A DNA stretch of 20,006 nucleotides from Deltaproteobacteria bacterium (GTDB lineage: Bacteria > Desulfobacterota > Desulfobacteria > Desulfobacterales > ETH-SRB1), in the NCBI GenBank assembly GCA_019314185.1, contig JAFCZU010000015.1, positions 1-20,006 of the forward strand. The letters are read 5' to 3'. The notes beneath the pieces are model-generated. The model was given only the letters and a program-made list of their open reading frames with translations, made no database searches and was not told the DNA's origin. Positions 7,340 through 14,877 of the stretch are shown piece after piece (the first letter of the stretch is position 1; each line of letters starts with the position of its first letter). A program made the position numbers and the translations under genes.

Positions 7340-7391
7340 CTTTCTGTTTGTTTTTGTAAACTTCATTCCATTTGTTTCAAAAGGAAACTCC

Positions 7392-8366
7392 ATGTTCAAC
7401 AAAAAGATAATTAGCATAACTGAAAAAAATATGAAAGAGGCAGAATATTCTGTTTCTTACGAAGATGCTTGTGAGCTTGCTGTTCTTCCTGAAAAGCACG
7501 TTCCGGATTTAATAGTATGCGCCAATAAGATCAGAACTAAATTCAAAAAGGATAATATCTTTACATGTTCTATAATTAATGCCAGATCCGGTTTTTGCTT
7601 AGAAGACTGCGCCTTCTGCGCGCAATCAGCCCATCACAGTACCGGAATTGATACCTACCCATTATTAAGCGAGCAAGAACTTGTAGATAATGCCATTCGT
7701 ATGCACGAGGCAGGCGCCGTCAAATACTCGATGGTAACCAGCGGTTACATGCTCACGAACAAGGATATTGAGACCATTGGCCGGGCAGCAGCAATTATAA
7801 AGAAGAAAACCGATCTCACAATCTGCGCCTCACTTGGCATGCTGACTGAATCGATGGCAGAACAACTGAAAGAGAGCGGCATTACAACCTATCATCACAA
7901 TCTGGAAACCGCCCGGAGTTACTTTGGAAAAATTTGCACCACGCATGATTATGATGAAGACATACAGACGGTCAAGCTAGCCGGATCAGCGGGTCTTAAG
8001 GTCTGCTGCGGGGGAATACTGGGACTGGGTGAGACGTGGGAGCAGCGGGTAGAGCTGGCTTTTACTCTAAAGGAGCTCGATGTCGATTCGATACCGATAA
8101 ATTTTCTCAATCCTATTCCAGGCACCAGGTTGGAAAAGAGGCCCCTGATGTCACCTCTTGAAGCATTAAAGTCTGTCGCTCTTTTCAGGTTTATAAATCC
8201 CGAAAAGGATATAACCATATGCGGCGGCAGAGAAGTAACTCTCAGGGACTATCAATCCTGGATATTTATGGCCGGCGCAAACGGTTTGATGCTTGGCAAC
8301 TACCTTACCACAAAAGGGCGAAGCATAAAGATGGATATGGATATGATTGAGGGATTGAGGGATTGA
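7392..8366 (+). CDS. bioB: Biotin synthase
   Basis: Radical SAM enzyme that inserts sulfur into dethiobiotin, the last step of biotin synthesis, in the cytoplasm. The SAM cluster motif is C69-x3-C73-x2-C76 (GFCLEDCAFCAQSAHH). Further family signatures are YHHNLETA, CCGGILGLGE, NFLNPIPGT and ICGGRE, whose Arg contacts the second iron-sulfur cluster. The frame is open from TTG 7329, but that codon lies inside the BirA operator. ATG 7392 has AAAAGGAAA just upstream and gives 324 residues, a normal length. It is the first gene of the operon. The 3' end lies within three exact 8-bp copies of GATTGAGG (8345-8368), which supply the stop codon, so the last residues (EGLRD) are repeat-encoded. Confidence 0.96.
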   Translation: MFNKKIISITEKNMKEAEYSVSYEDACELAVLPEKHVPDLIVCANKIRTKFKKDNIFTCSIINARSGFCLEDCAFCAQSAHHSTGIDTYPLLSEQELVDNAIRMHEAGAVKYSMVTSGYMLTNKDIETIGRAAAIIKKKTDLTICASLGMLTESMAEQLKESGITTYHHNLETARSYFGKICTTHDYDEDIQTVKLAGSAGLKVCCGGILGLGETWEQRVELAFTLKELDVDSIPINFLNPIPGTRLEKRPLMSPLEALKSVALFRFINPEKDITICGGREVTLRDYQSWIFMAGANGLMLGNYLTTKGRSIKMDMDMIEGLRD

Positions 8367-8420
8367 GGGATTTGATGGAGTTAAATGGAGAATCTGCGTA
8401 AATCTGCGTAATCTGTGGAT
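8345..8420. repeat. Tandem repeats across the bioB-bioA junction
   Basis: Three perfect copies of GATTGAGG occupy 8345-8368 and include the bioB stop codon. They are followed at 8391-8420 by three near-copies of a 10-bp word (AATCTGCGTA, AATCTGCGTA, ATCTGTGGAT). Because the first unit is 8 bp, loss or gain of a copy would change the BioB C-terminus. Both look like the short word repeats that fill other gaps in this window. Confidence 0.75.
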
Positions 8421-8453
8421 GGGATTGATGGATTGGAAATGAAAGCGGAAAAT

Positions 8454-9806
8454 ATGAACAGACAACTGGAAATTGATAGCAAAAGATACATCTGGTACCC
8501 TTTCACCCAGATGCAGGACTATGCGGCAGAAGATCCGCTTATAATAGAAAAGGCAGAAGGATGTATCTTAAAAGACATTTACGGAAATGAATATATAGAT
8601 GGGGTTTCATCGTTATGGACAAATGTACACGGGCACAGAAAAGAGAGACTCGATCTTGCCATAAAAAGACAGCTCGATATGATCGCGCACTCTACTCTCC
8701 TTGGTCTGTCCAATGTTCCCGCCATCCGATGCGCCAAAAAATTGATCGAAATAGCTCCAAAAGGACTGACAAGGGTCTTTTATTCGGACAACGGCTCCAC
8801 TTCTGTGGAGATAGCCCTTAAGATGGCCTTCCAGTATCAGCAACAGGCTCCTCACGGAGATCCGGGCAAAACAAAATTTATCTCCATGACCAATGCGTAT
8901 CATGGAGATACCATCGGTTCTGTAAGCGTGGGAGGTATTGATCTGTTTCATGCAGTATACGGCCCGCTTCTCTTTGACTCTTTTAAGGCCGAATCCCCTT
9001 ATTGTTATCGATGCGCCTTTGGGAAATCATATCCTTCATGCGATTTTGAATGCTTAAAACAGATGGAAGGCTTGATGAAGAAGCATTCTCACGAGGTTGC
9101 AGCACTTGTGATTGAGCCTCTGGTTCAGGGAGCTGCTGGAATTCTGGTTCAGCCTCCGGGTTATTTAAAAAAGGTAAGAGAACTTTGCGCCAAATATAAT
9201 ATTCTCATGATTGCGGATGAAGTTGCAACAGGTTTTGGAAAAACAGGAAAGATGTTTGCCTGTGAGCATGAAGGGGTAACGCCGGATATAATGGCTCTTG
9301 CCAAGGGAATTTCCGGAGGTTATCTTCCTCTTGCAGCTACCTTGACCAGTGAAGAAATCTATCAGGGGTTTTTAGGAAGATACGAAGAATTTAAGACATT
9401 TTTTCACGGACATACCTACACGGGAAACCCGCTTGCCTGCGCGGCAGCCGTTACCAATATGGAGATATTTGAAGAAGAGCATGTAATAGAAAATCTTGCG
9501 AAAAAGATCGAACACCTTGCAAACAGGTTGAAGGCTTTTACATCTCTGGCACACGTCGGAGAAGTGCGTCAATGCGGAATCATGGTAGGCATAGAGATCG
9601 TTGCGGACAGGGATTCAAAAGAACAGTTCCCTCCGGAAGAAAGGATCGGCCGGAGAGTGATAAAGGAGGCGCGAAAGCATGGTCTTATAATAAGACCTCT
9701 CGGCGATGTAATTGTCCTTATGCCCCCCCTTGCTATTTCAATAGATGAGATCGACAAATTGTGCGAAATTACATACGAATCAATACAAACGGTTACGGAA
9801 TCATGA
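8454..9806 (+). CDS. bioA: Adenosylmethionine-8-amino-7-oxononanoate aminotransferase
   Basis: PLP enzyme that converts 8-amino-7-oxononanoate (KAPA) to 7,8-diaminononanoate, using S-adenosylmethionine as amino donor. Seen: WYPFTQM near the N-terminus, the BioA-type substrate motif; [17 protein letters not shown], the cofactor phosphate region; [13 protein letters not shown]; and [15 protein letters not shown] with the PLP lysine at about 284. ATG 8454 gives 450 residues and the right distance to the WYPFTQM motif. GTG 8415 and ATG 8439 are also in frame, but the first lies in the tandem repeat and neither has a strong ribosome site. The stop overlaps the next start in an ATGA arrangement (9803-9806), so translation is coupled to the first hotdog gene. 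Confidence 0.95.
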   Translation: MNRQLEIDSKRYIWYPFTQMQDYAAEDPLIIEKAEGCILKDIYGNEYIDGVSSLWTNVHGHRKERLDLAIKRQLDMIAHSTLLGLSNVPAIRCAKKLIEIAPKGLTRVFYSDNGSTSVEIALKMAFQYQQQAPHGDPGKTKFISMTNAYHGDTIGSVSVGGIDLFHAVYGPLLFDSFKAESPYCYRCAFGKSYPSCDFECLKQMEGLMKKHSHEVAALVIEPLVQGAAGILVQPPGYLKKVRELCAKYNILMIADEVATGFGKTGKMFACEHEGVTPDIMALAKGISGGYLPLAATLTSEEIYQGFLGRYEEFKTFFHGHTYTGNPLACAAAVTNMEIFEEEHVIENLAKKIEHLANRLKAFTSLAHVGEVRQCGIMVGIEIVADRDSKEQFPPEERIGRRVIKEARKHGLIIRPLGDVIVLMPPLAISIDEIDKLCEITYESIQTVTES

Positions 9807-10078
9807 ATGGAATTTTTTTCTTTGACCCGGCGGACAGGATTTATGCAGACCATTTTCCCGGAAATCCTGTTGTGCCCGGAAGCCTGATTGTGCATGCATT
9901 CATGGAAGCAGGCAAAAAAATCGGATTTACAAAGGGATGTGGAGCAGAAAATTTCAGATTCAAAAGATTCATCTCTCCCGGCGAATATCCTTATTGTATT
10001 CAATTCCAGCCAAACTGCTTAAAGTGCGAACTTTATCACGAAGATAAAACCGTAGTAAGCGGGACATTGAAAACATGA
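9803..10078 (+). CDS. FabZ-like hotdog protein lacking the catalytic Glu
   Basis: A 91-residue single hotdog-domain protein of the 3-hydroxyacyl-ACP dehydratase family. It keeps the hallmark DHFPGNPVVPGSLIVHAF, with the active-site His at residue 17. In FabZ the catalytic Glu sits 14 residues later; here that position is His 31. It is also much shorter than the roughly 150 residues of FabZ, lacking the N-terminal strand region. It may be a non-catalytic partner of the second hotdog protein encoded at 13315, with the pair forming a heterodimeric dehydratase, or it may bind acyl-ACP. The start ATG 9803 overlaps the bioA stop, and its own stop overlaps the next ATG (10075-10078), so it is tightly embedded in the biotin operon. 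A role in pimeloyl-ACP assembly is inferred from context. Confidence 0.8.
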   Translation: MNGIFFFDPADRIYADHFPGNPVVPGSLIVHAFMEAGKKIGFTKGCGAENFRFKRFISPGEYPYCIQFQPNCLKCELYHEDKTVVSGTLKT

Positions 10079-10818
10079 AACTTAAGTTTTCAGGCAGACG
10101 TGCTCTGATAATTGGAGGAAGCTGCGAGATCGCCATTTTTTTGGCCGAACGCATGATCAAAGCTAAACTTTTCCCGATTTTGACTTACAGAAACGAAAAA
10201 GGATTGAGAAATATATCGGAAAGATTGCGCTCATTTGCGGGAAAATACGAATCCTTTCTACTCGACTTTGCAAACATAGCTTCACTCGATTCCATGTTCT
10301 GCCGGATTAATGATGATCTGGATTTTCTGGTCGATTTTGCACATGGTGATATGGAAAGTCTTATTGCTTCTGCAAACAAAGATGATATCTGCCGTTACTT
10401 TGCGGAAAATGTCTCCTTTCGTGCAAAAATACTGAAAAAGGCGGGAAGAGCTATGCTGAAAAAGAGAAAGGGCCGGCTTATTTTTATCTCTTCATCAGCA
10501 GCAGACAGGCCAAACCCCGGCCAGGGATTTTATGCTGCTGCAAAGCTGGCATCAGAGGCTCTTTACAAAAACCTCGGGCTGGAACTGGGATGCCGCGGGA
10601 TCACCACGGTAACGCTGCGCCCAGGTTATATTGATACCGGGCGCGGCAGAAGGTACATGCAGGTGCATGAAAAGGAAACTCTCAATATGGTGCCGATAAG
10701 AAGAGCTCTTACTTGCAAAGAGGTGGCGGAAACCATCCTCTTTTTTCTTTCCGACAGCGCCGGCAGCTTCAATGCCACCGAAATTTGCATGGATGGCGGG
10801 CTGACAGCCGGTAAATAG
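10075..10818 (+). CDS. FabG-like short-chain dehydrogenase (probable 3-oxoacyl-ACP reductase)
   Basis: A 247-residue short-chain dehydrogenase/reductase, the class that reduces 3-oxoacyl-ACP with NAD(P)H. The catalytic core is present: Ser in IFISSSA at about 139-141, and Tyr 153 with Lys 157 in FYAAAK. LRPGYIDTG follows, and the C-terminal MDGGLTAG matches the FabG ending. The nucleotide-binding turn is unusual: GGSCEIA at 14-20 replaces the usual TGxxxGIG, and DFAHG stands where FabG has NNAG. It may therefore bind its cofactor atypically. The ATG overlaps the preceding stop by four bases. The ACP gene follows after 23 bp. In context it would supply the keto-reduction step of a dedicated acyl-chain cycle. 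Confidence 0.85.
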   Translation: MKLKFSGRRALIIGGSCEIAIFLAERMIKAKLFPILTYRNEKGLRNISERLRSFAGKYESFLLDFANIASLDSMFCRINDDLDFLVDFAHGDMESLIASANKDDICRYFAENVSFRAKILKKAGRAMLKKRKGRLIFISSSAADRPNPGQGFYAAAKLASEALYKNLGLELGCRGITTVTLRPGYIDTGRGRRYMQVHEKETLNMVPIRRALTCKEVAETILFFLSDSAGSFNATEICMDGGLTAGK

Positions 10819-10841
10819 CTGAACTATTACGTGGAGTACAA

Positions 10842-11207
10842 ATGGATATTTTTGGAAACATAAAGAAGATACTTGGAGAGCTGCTCGATATTGAAGAGAA
10901 AGAAATCATGCCGGAGACTTATATTGTCAGGGACCTGGGAGCTGAATCTATCGACTTTCTGGAGCTGGCTGTGGCGCTAAATTCCAGATTTAAAATAGAA
11001 ATAGATGATGATGAAATCTTTCTCAGAAAGCTGCGGGTATATTTGACGGAAGCAGAGCAGGAGAAAAGAGACGTTCTTTTATATCTTGCGGGAAAGTTTC
11101 CATTTCTTTCAGAGGAGAGAATAAAAGAGATCACGGCAGATCTTGATGGCGGCCCTGTTCTCAAAGTAAAGGATCTGATCAGTTATGTGTTTTGGCGGTG
11201 TAAATGA
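10842..11207 (+). CDS. Acyl carrier protein with a C-terminal-half insertion
   Basis: Carrier of acyl chains on a phosphopantetheine arm. The attachment motif is DLGAESIDFLELAVAL, with Ser 36 as the modified residue, and the first two helices look standard (IKKILGELLDIEE...IMPETYI). Normal ACPs are about 75-85 residues. This one is 121 because roughly 40 residues (about 60-100, rich in Glu, Lys and Arg) lie between the acidic helix (FKIEIDDDEIF) and the final helix (PVLKVKDLISYVF). That suggests a specialised carrier with extra contacts. GTGGAGT precedes ATG 10842. It sits between the SDR and flavoprotein genes of the biotin operon and is a good candidate to carry the pimeloyl precursor to BioF. 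Confidence 0.88.
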   Translation: MDIFGNIKKILGELLDIEEKEIMPETYIVRDLGAESIDFLELAVALNSRFKIEIDDDEIFLRKLRVYLTEAEQEKRDVLLYLAGKFPFLSEERIKEITADLDGGPVLKVKDLISYVFWRCK

Positions 11208-11211
11208 AACC

Positions 11212-11844
11212 ATGTCACTTTCAGACAGTCTCATAAACAAAAGAAGAAGTATAAGAAAGTATAAGGCTGATATGCCTCCGGATGAGTGGATCAACAGGAT
11301 GCTTCAGTCTGCTCTCATGGCGCCCTCTCCTTCAAACAGCCAGCCGGTTCGCTTTATCCGGATCAGCTCTTCAAGAGCAAGAGAAGATCTTCGCAGTGCA
11401 ATGGTTAAAGGCTATCAAAGATTTCTGAAGGCGGCAAAAACATGTGACAATTCAAAAAGACTGAAGAACCGGATCAATACCTACTGGCGGTTTTCTGAGT
11501 TTATGTTTGATGCACCTGTGCTCTTTGCCGTGGGAACTGTTGCGCATGCAGGCAGTTTTTCAAAGAAGCTCTTTGAGGCAAAGATAGTTGCAGAGGATAC
11601 CAGAGGTGAGATTGACATAAATATTACGGTAGGACTTGCTCTAAAGGGATTTCTTCTCAAAGGAGAAGAGTTTGGGCTTGGCACATGTATTCTAAGCGCA
11701 CCTCTTGTTTTTGCTTCAAACACAGAGAAAATTTTCAAGCTGAAAGATATAAAGATCAAATGCTTTGTTGTTGCCGGCTTCCCGGATGAAACTCCCCTCC
11801 CCATTGAAAGAAAAAAAGTATCTGAAATTTACAGTGAGATATAG
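11212..11844 (+). CDS. Nitroreductase-family flavoprotein
   Basis: An FMN-dependent NAD(P)H oxidoreductase-like protein of about 210 residues. Seen: the N-terminal FMN-phosphate motif KRRSIRKY; APSPSNSQP, the usual cofactor loop; a central helix GLALKGFLLKGEEFGLGTCI; and the C-terminal VAGFPDETP. No ferredoxin or extra domain is attached. ATG 11212 is preferred because it places RRSIRKY about ten residues in, as in relatives. ATG 11185 is also in frame but would overlap the ACP gene by 23 bp. Ribosome sites are weak for both. Its position among ketosynthase, ketoreductase, dehydratase and ACP genes makes it a candidate to reduce the enoyl intermediate, since no FabI, FabK, FabL or FabV is present. 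That role is inference. Confidence 0.82.
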   Translation: MSLSDSLINKRRSIRKYKADMPPDEWINRMLQSALMAPSPSNSQPVRFIRISSSRAREDLRSAMVKGYQRFLKAAKTCDNSKRLKNRINTYWRFSEFMFDAPVLFAVGTVAHAGSFSKKLFEAKIVAEDTRGEIDINITVGLALKGFLLKGEEFGLGTCILSAPLVFASNTEKIFKLKDIKIKCFVVAGFPDETPLPIERKKVSEIYSEI

Positions 11845-13047
11845 ATGCAAAGAAGAGTTGCCATTACTTCCGTTGGTGTTTTTTCTTCTCTCGGTTTTAC
11901 TCCGGAGCAGATCATAGATAATCTAAAGAATAAAAACGTCTTCTTTGAAAGATCTGTCTTTGATGAGAGTCTGGTCATTTGCCCAACAAGAGACTTTGAA
12001 ATTAAAAATTCCACCGGACCATTCAAAGAGAGGCGTTATTTGAACCGCGGAGCGCAGTTTTGCGCAGCATCAGCCATGGAGGCTGTAAAGAATGCAAAAA
12101 TCAGCAGGGAGTTAGCGGCAAAAGCCGGTCTGTTTGTCGGAACCGGCCCAAATCTCGATATCGGCGGAGAATTCCCCGAAGTCCGGGATGGAGATATAGA
12201 TCGCAAGGACCTTATGGCCCTCTGGATTCTAAGGTTTCTTCCGAATACGGCAGCTTCCGCTATAGCCGGATTGACCGGAATCCATGGAGAAAACTTTACC
12301 ATAAATACCGCCTGTTCCGCTTCCCTGCAGGCTATAGGAGAGGCCTTTCGGAAGATAAAAGACGGTTATCTAAATCTGGCCTTTGCCGGCGGAGGTGATT
12401 CGCGGCTCTGTCATGGAGGCACTCTTGCATATAAAAAAGCTCGTGCTCTTTTTATCGGAAACACAAGCCCTGAAAAGGTGAGCCGCCCTTTTGATAAAAA
12501 CAGAAAAGGGTTTGTTCCAGGGGAGGGTGGCGCTTTTTTCCTGCTGGAGGAACTGGAGCATGCACAAAAGCGGGGGGCGAAAATCTATGCGGAAGTTTGC
12601 GGTTTTGGAAGTTCAATCGATGGATATAATATGACTGCTCCGGATCCTGATGGAGAATGGGGAGAAAAGGCAGTGCGTGCCGCTCTGCAGGAAGCAGGAA
12701 TGTCTCCCTGTGAGATTGATGTTGTTTCTGCGCATGGAACAGGCACACTTCTTAATGATTCCATGGAAGCAAACCTGATAGATCGCATCTATGGAAAACA
12801 TTCCCCTCTTGTTATTGCGCTGAAATCATGGATCGGGCACATATCCGCGGCATGCGGCGCAGTGGAGCTGGCAATCTGCCTTGTCTGTATGCAGAATAAT
12901 TATCTTCCTGAGATAAGAAACCTGAAAGAACCATGTCATTTACAAATTAACTTTGTCCTAAAGGAACAGAAATATTCTACAGATGCGCTACTGGTGGAAA
13001 ACTTCGGCTTCGGCGGCCAGAACAGCGCACTTATTATTAAAAAATGA
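11845..13047 (+). CDS. FabF-like beta-ketoacyl-ACP synthase
   Basis: Condensing enzyme of the KAS I/II type (400 residues, normal length) that extends an acyl-ACP with malonyl-ACP. The full Cys-His-His triad is visible: Cys 157 in NTACSAS, His 297 in SAHGTGT and His 332 in IGHISAACGAVE, with Lys 327 in ALKSWIGH and the FGFGGQNSALI ending. It is not a BioZ/FabH-type (KAS III) enzyme, which would have a Cys-His-Asn set. The ATG directly abuts the stop of the flavoprotein gene, so the two are cotranscribed. In the biotin operon it is the natural candidate for the carbon-carbon bond step that builds the seven-carbon pimeloyl chain. The starter unit cannot be read from sequence. Confidence 0.9.
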   Translation: MQRRVAITSVGVFSSLGFTPEQIIDNLKNKNVFFERSVFDESLVICPTRDFEIKNSTGPFKERRYLNRGAQFCAASAMEAVKNAKISRELAAKAGLFVGTGPNLDIGGEFPEVRDGDIDRKDLMALWILRFLPNTAASAIAGLTGIHGENFTINTACSASLQAIGEAFRKIKDGYLNLAFAGGGDSRLCHGGTLAYKKARALFIGNTSPEKVSRPFDKNRKGFVPGEGGAFFLLEELEHAQKRGAKIYAEVCGFGSSIDGYNMTAPDPDGEWGEKAVRAALQEAGMSPCEIDVVSAHGTGTLLNDSMEANLIDRIYGKHSPLVIALKSWIGHISAACGAVELAICLVCMQNNYLPEIRNLKEPCHLQINFVLKEQKYSTDALLVENFGFGGQNSALIIKK

Positions 13048-13055
13048 AGTAGCAG

Positions 13056-13304
13056 TTCAGCCACGAATTGACACAAATGGACTCGAATATAGACAAAATC
13101 CTGTATAAAGATTTATCATATTTAGTCGAGTAGTTAAATAGTCGAGTTGTAAGGGTGCTTGAACCATTCGACTAATCAATCACTTGACCACTCGACCAAC
13201 TGTGAGCGAAGCAAACCAAAGAAAGGCTTAAATACGAAAGATTTGGTTCAACAGAATTTATTAGGGCGTTATTTGTGTAAATTCGTGTTCATTCGTGGCT
13301 GAAT
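13056..13304. repeat. Nested inverted word repeats in the gap within the biotin operon
   Basis: This fills the 267-bp gap after the ketosynthase gene. The outer arms are 13056-13078 (starting TTCAGCCACGAATTGACAC) and 13281-13304; about 20 of 23 positions pair. Inside are repeated GTCGAG words (13124-13149) facing CTCGAC/TTCGAC words (13165-13200). It runs to within 11 bp of the next ATG and leaves no recognisable ribosome site there. I see no coding sequence in it. Confidence 0.75.
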
Positions 13305-13314
13305 AATTACAAAA

Positions 13315-13764
13315 ATGGAAAGAATAACAATAAATACCGGCTTAAACGGCTTTAGTCTCGTTGATGGAATTACCGAAGTTGATGCTGCAAATATAAAAGG
13401 GGTCAAACATTTTTCTGATGCCCCCATATATTTGGGCATTGAATCTCTTGCACAGATAGGGGCCTGTCATGTCCGTTTTCTTGCCTCCTTTGAAAGACAT
13501 GCATTTCTGCTGAAGATCATCCGCTGCAAAGCACATATGCAGCAGATCTTAAATGGCGCTTATCTTCTTTGCGGGACATTGATAAGCCGGAGCAAATCAG
13601 CATCGGTCTATAAATTGTATGCTAAAAAAGGAGATAAACTTCAAATTGAGGGAGAGTTTTTATACGCAACTGTCGATTACAACTCTATTTTCAAGAAGGA
13701 AATATTACAAAAGCATTACAGGAACTTGTTTTCATGTTTGAAGAGCGATTCAAAAACAGATTGA
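13315..13764 (+). CDS. Hotdog-fold 3-hydroxyacyl-ACP dehydratase-like protein
   Basis: A 149-residue hotdog protein. KHFSDAPIYLGIESLAQ from residue 31 resembles the FabZ/FabA active-site helix. His 32 and Glu 43 are candidate catalytic residues, and ESLAQIGA matches the E-x-x-AQ helix of FabZ and of ApeP-type dehydratases. The His-Glu distance is three residues shorter than in FabZ. It therefore appears to have the glutamate that the first hotdog protein (9803-10078) lacks, and it may be the catalytic half of a dehydratase pair. ATG 13315 has no clear ribosome site, because repeat sequence runs up to the start. Its end overlaps the bioF start by 31 bp, so the two are translationally linked. 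A role in pimeloyl precursor synthesis is inferred. Confidence 0.8.
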   Translation: MERITINTGLNGFSLVDGITEVDAANIKGVKHFSDAPIYLGIESLAQIGACHVRFLASFERHAFLLKIIRCKAHMQQILNGAYLLCGTLISRSKSASVYKLYAKKGDKLQIEGEFLYATVDYNSIFKKEILQKHYRNLFSCLKSDSKTD

Positions 13765-14864
13765 TGCTCCATCGGCAGGCTGGACTCAGGCGAAATCCAC
13801 CTGAAATAAGTGAAAGAGAGGGGAAATATCTTTATATCAACAACAGAAGAGTATTGAATTTTGCATCCAATGACTACCTTGGCCTTGGCGTTTCAGAGGA
13901 ACTGAAAGAGAAAGTTGCTAAAAATTTCTTGAAATACAGCACATCTTCTTCTTCATCACGGCTTGTTTCAGGCAATTATTCCATTATAAACCAGGCGGAA
14001 AAGGAATATGCCTCCTTTTTCGGGTATGATGATGCTCTCTTTTTCCCAAGCGGCTATCAGGCAAATCTGGGGATTATTTCAACGTTTTTCGAAAAAGAGG
14101 ACATAATAATTTTTGACAAACATATCCATGCAAGCAGTGTCAAAGGTATAAGCTTAAGTGGAGCCAACTTCTACGGATATAATCATAATTCCATGCCCCA
14201 TCTCAGAAAGAGGCTGGAAGCAAACAGACAAAAACAGGTCGCTGTTCTGACAGAGTCACTTTTTAGCATGGACGGTGATTTTTTGGATGTTCATAGGTTT
14301 GGAGAGCTCAAAAGAGAATATGGGTTTCTGAGTATTGCTGATGAAGCTCATGCATTCGGAGCAGTAGGTAAAAACGGCTGCGGTATTGCTCGCGGGGCAG
14401 CAGACATTGCAATCGGAACATTCGGCAAAGCATTCGGTCTTTTTGGTTCATTTGTGCTGCTGCCCAAAGGATTTAAAGAATACCTTTTTAATTTTTCTTC
14501 TCCCCTTATATACAGCACAACCCTTCCTGAAGCGCATGCTGCATCAGCCATAGACCTGCTGAAGATTATTTCTCGCTCCGAAGAGAGAAGAAAACACCTG
14601 CGAAAAGTAAGCCGTATCATGAAGGAAGGTCTGAGACGTAAAGGATTTCGTGTAACCGGAGACGCTCATATCCTTGCCCTCGAAATCGGCGAAGAGGCCA
14701 GGGCAGCAGGAGTATCACAAAGCCTGCTTAAAAAGAATATATTTGTTCCTCCGGTCAGATACCCTACAGTGCCGATCGGCAGGGCCATATTGAGAATCAG
14801 TATGACCGCATTGCATACCGAAGAGGATATAAGATTTTTTGTTGATCTGCTTCCTGTCCCGTAG
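13734..14864 (+). CDS. bioF: 8-amino-7-oxononanoate synthase
   Basis: PLP alpha-oxoamine synthase that joins L-alanine with a pimeloyl thioester to make KAPA, the first step of biotin ring assembly. Motifs: LNFASNDYLGLG near 41-52; SRLVSGNYSIINQAEKEYASFFG; FPSGYQANLG; ADEAHAFGAVGKNGCG; and the PLP lysine at 232 in IGTFGKAFG, followed by a family-typical end. Sequence alone does not fully exclude 2-amino-3-ketobutyrate CoA ligase, but the neighbours settle it. The 376-residue length is normal. ATG 13734 overlaps the preceding hotdog gene by 31 bp and has AGGAAC about ten bases ahead. Its acyl donor is probably pimeloyl carried by the ACP encoded upstream. Confidence 0.93.
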   Translation: MFEERFKNRLMLHRQAGLRRNPPEISEREGKYLYINNRRVLNFASNDYLGLGVSEELKEKVAKNFLKYSTSSSSSRLVSGNYSIINQAEKEYASFFGYDDALFFPSGYQANLGIISTFFEKEDIIIFDKHIHASSVKGISLSGANFYGYNHNSMPHLRKRLEANRQKQVAVLTESLFSMDGDFLDVHRFGELKREYGFLSIADEAHAFGAVGKNGCGIARGAADIAIGTFGKAFGLFGSFVLLPKGFKEYLFNFSSPLIYSTTLPEAHAASAIDLLKIISRSEERRKHLRKVSRIMKEGLRRKGFRVTGDAHILALEIGEEARAAGVSQSLLKKNIFVPPVRYPTVPIGRAILRISMTALHTEEDIRFFVDLLPVP

Positions 14865-14877
14865 GTTTGTAAAAATT

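Noticed and set aside
7329..7391. Longer BioB start at TTG 7329.
   Set aside because: The codon lies inside the BirA operator and the added residues are hydrophobic and atypical; ATG 7392 has a good ribosome site and gives normal length.
8415..8453. GTG 8415 as the bioA start.
   Set aside because: It lies in tandem repeat sequence without a ribosome site and would add residues not expected before the WYPFTQM motif.
11845..13047. BioZ-type (KAS III) identity for the ketosynthase.
   Set aside because: The Cys-His-His triad and FGFGGQN ending are those of FabF/FabB enzymes, not of FabH/BioZ.
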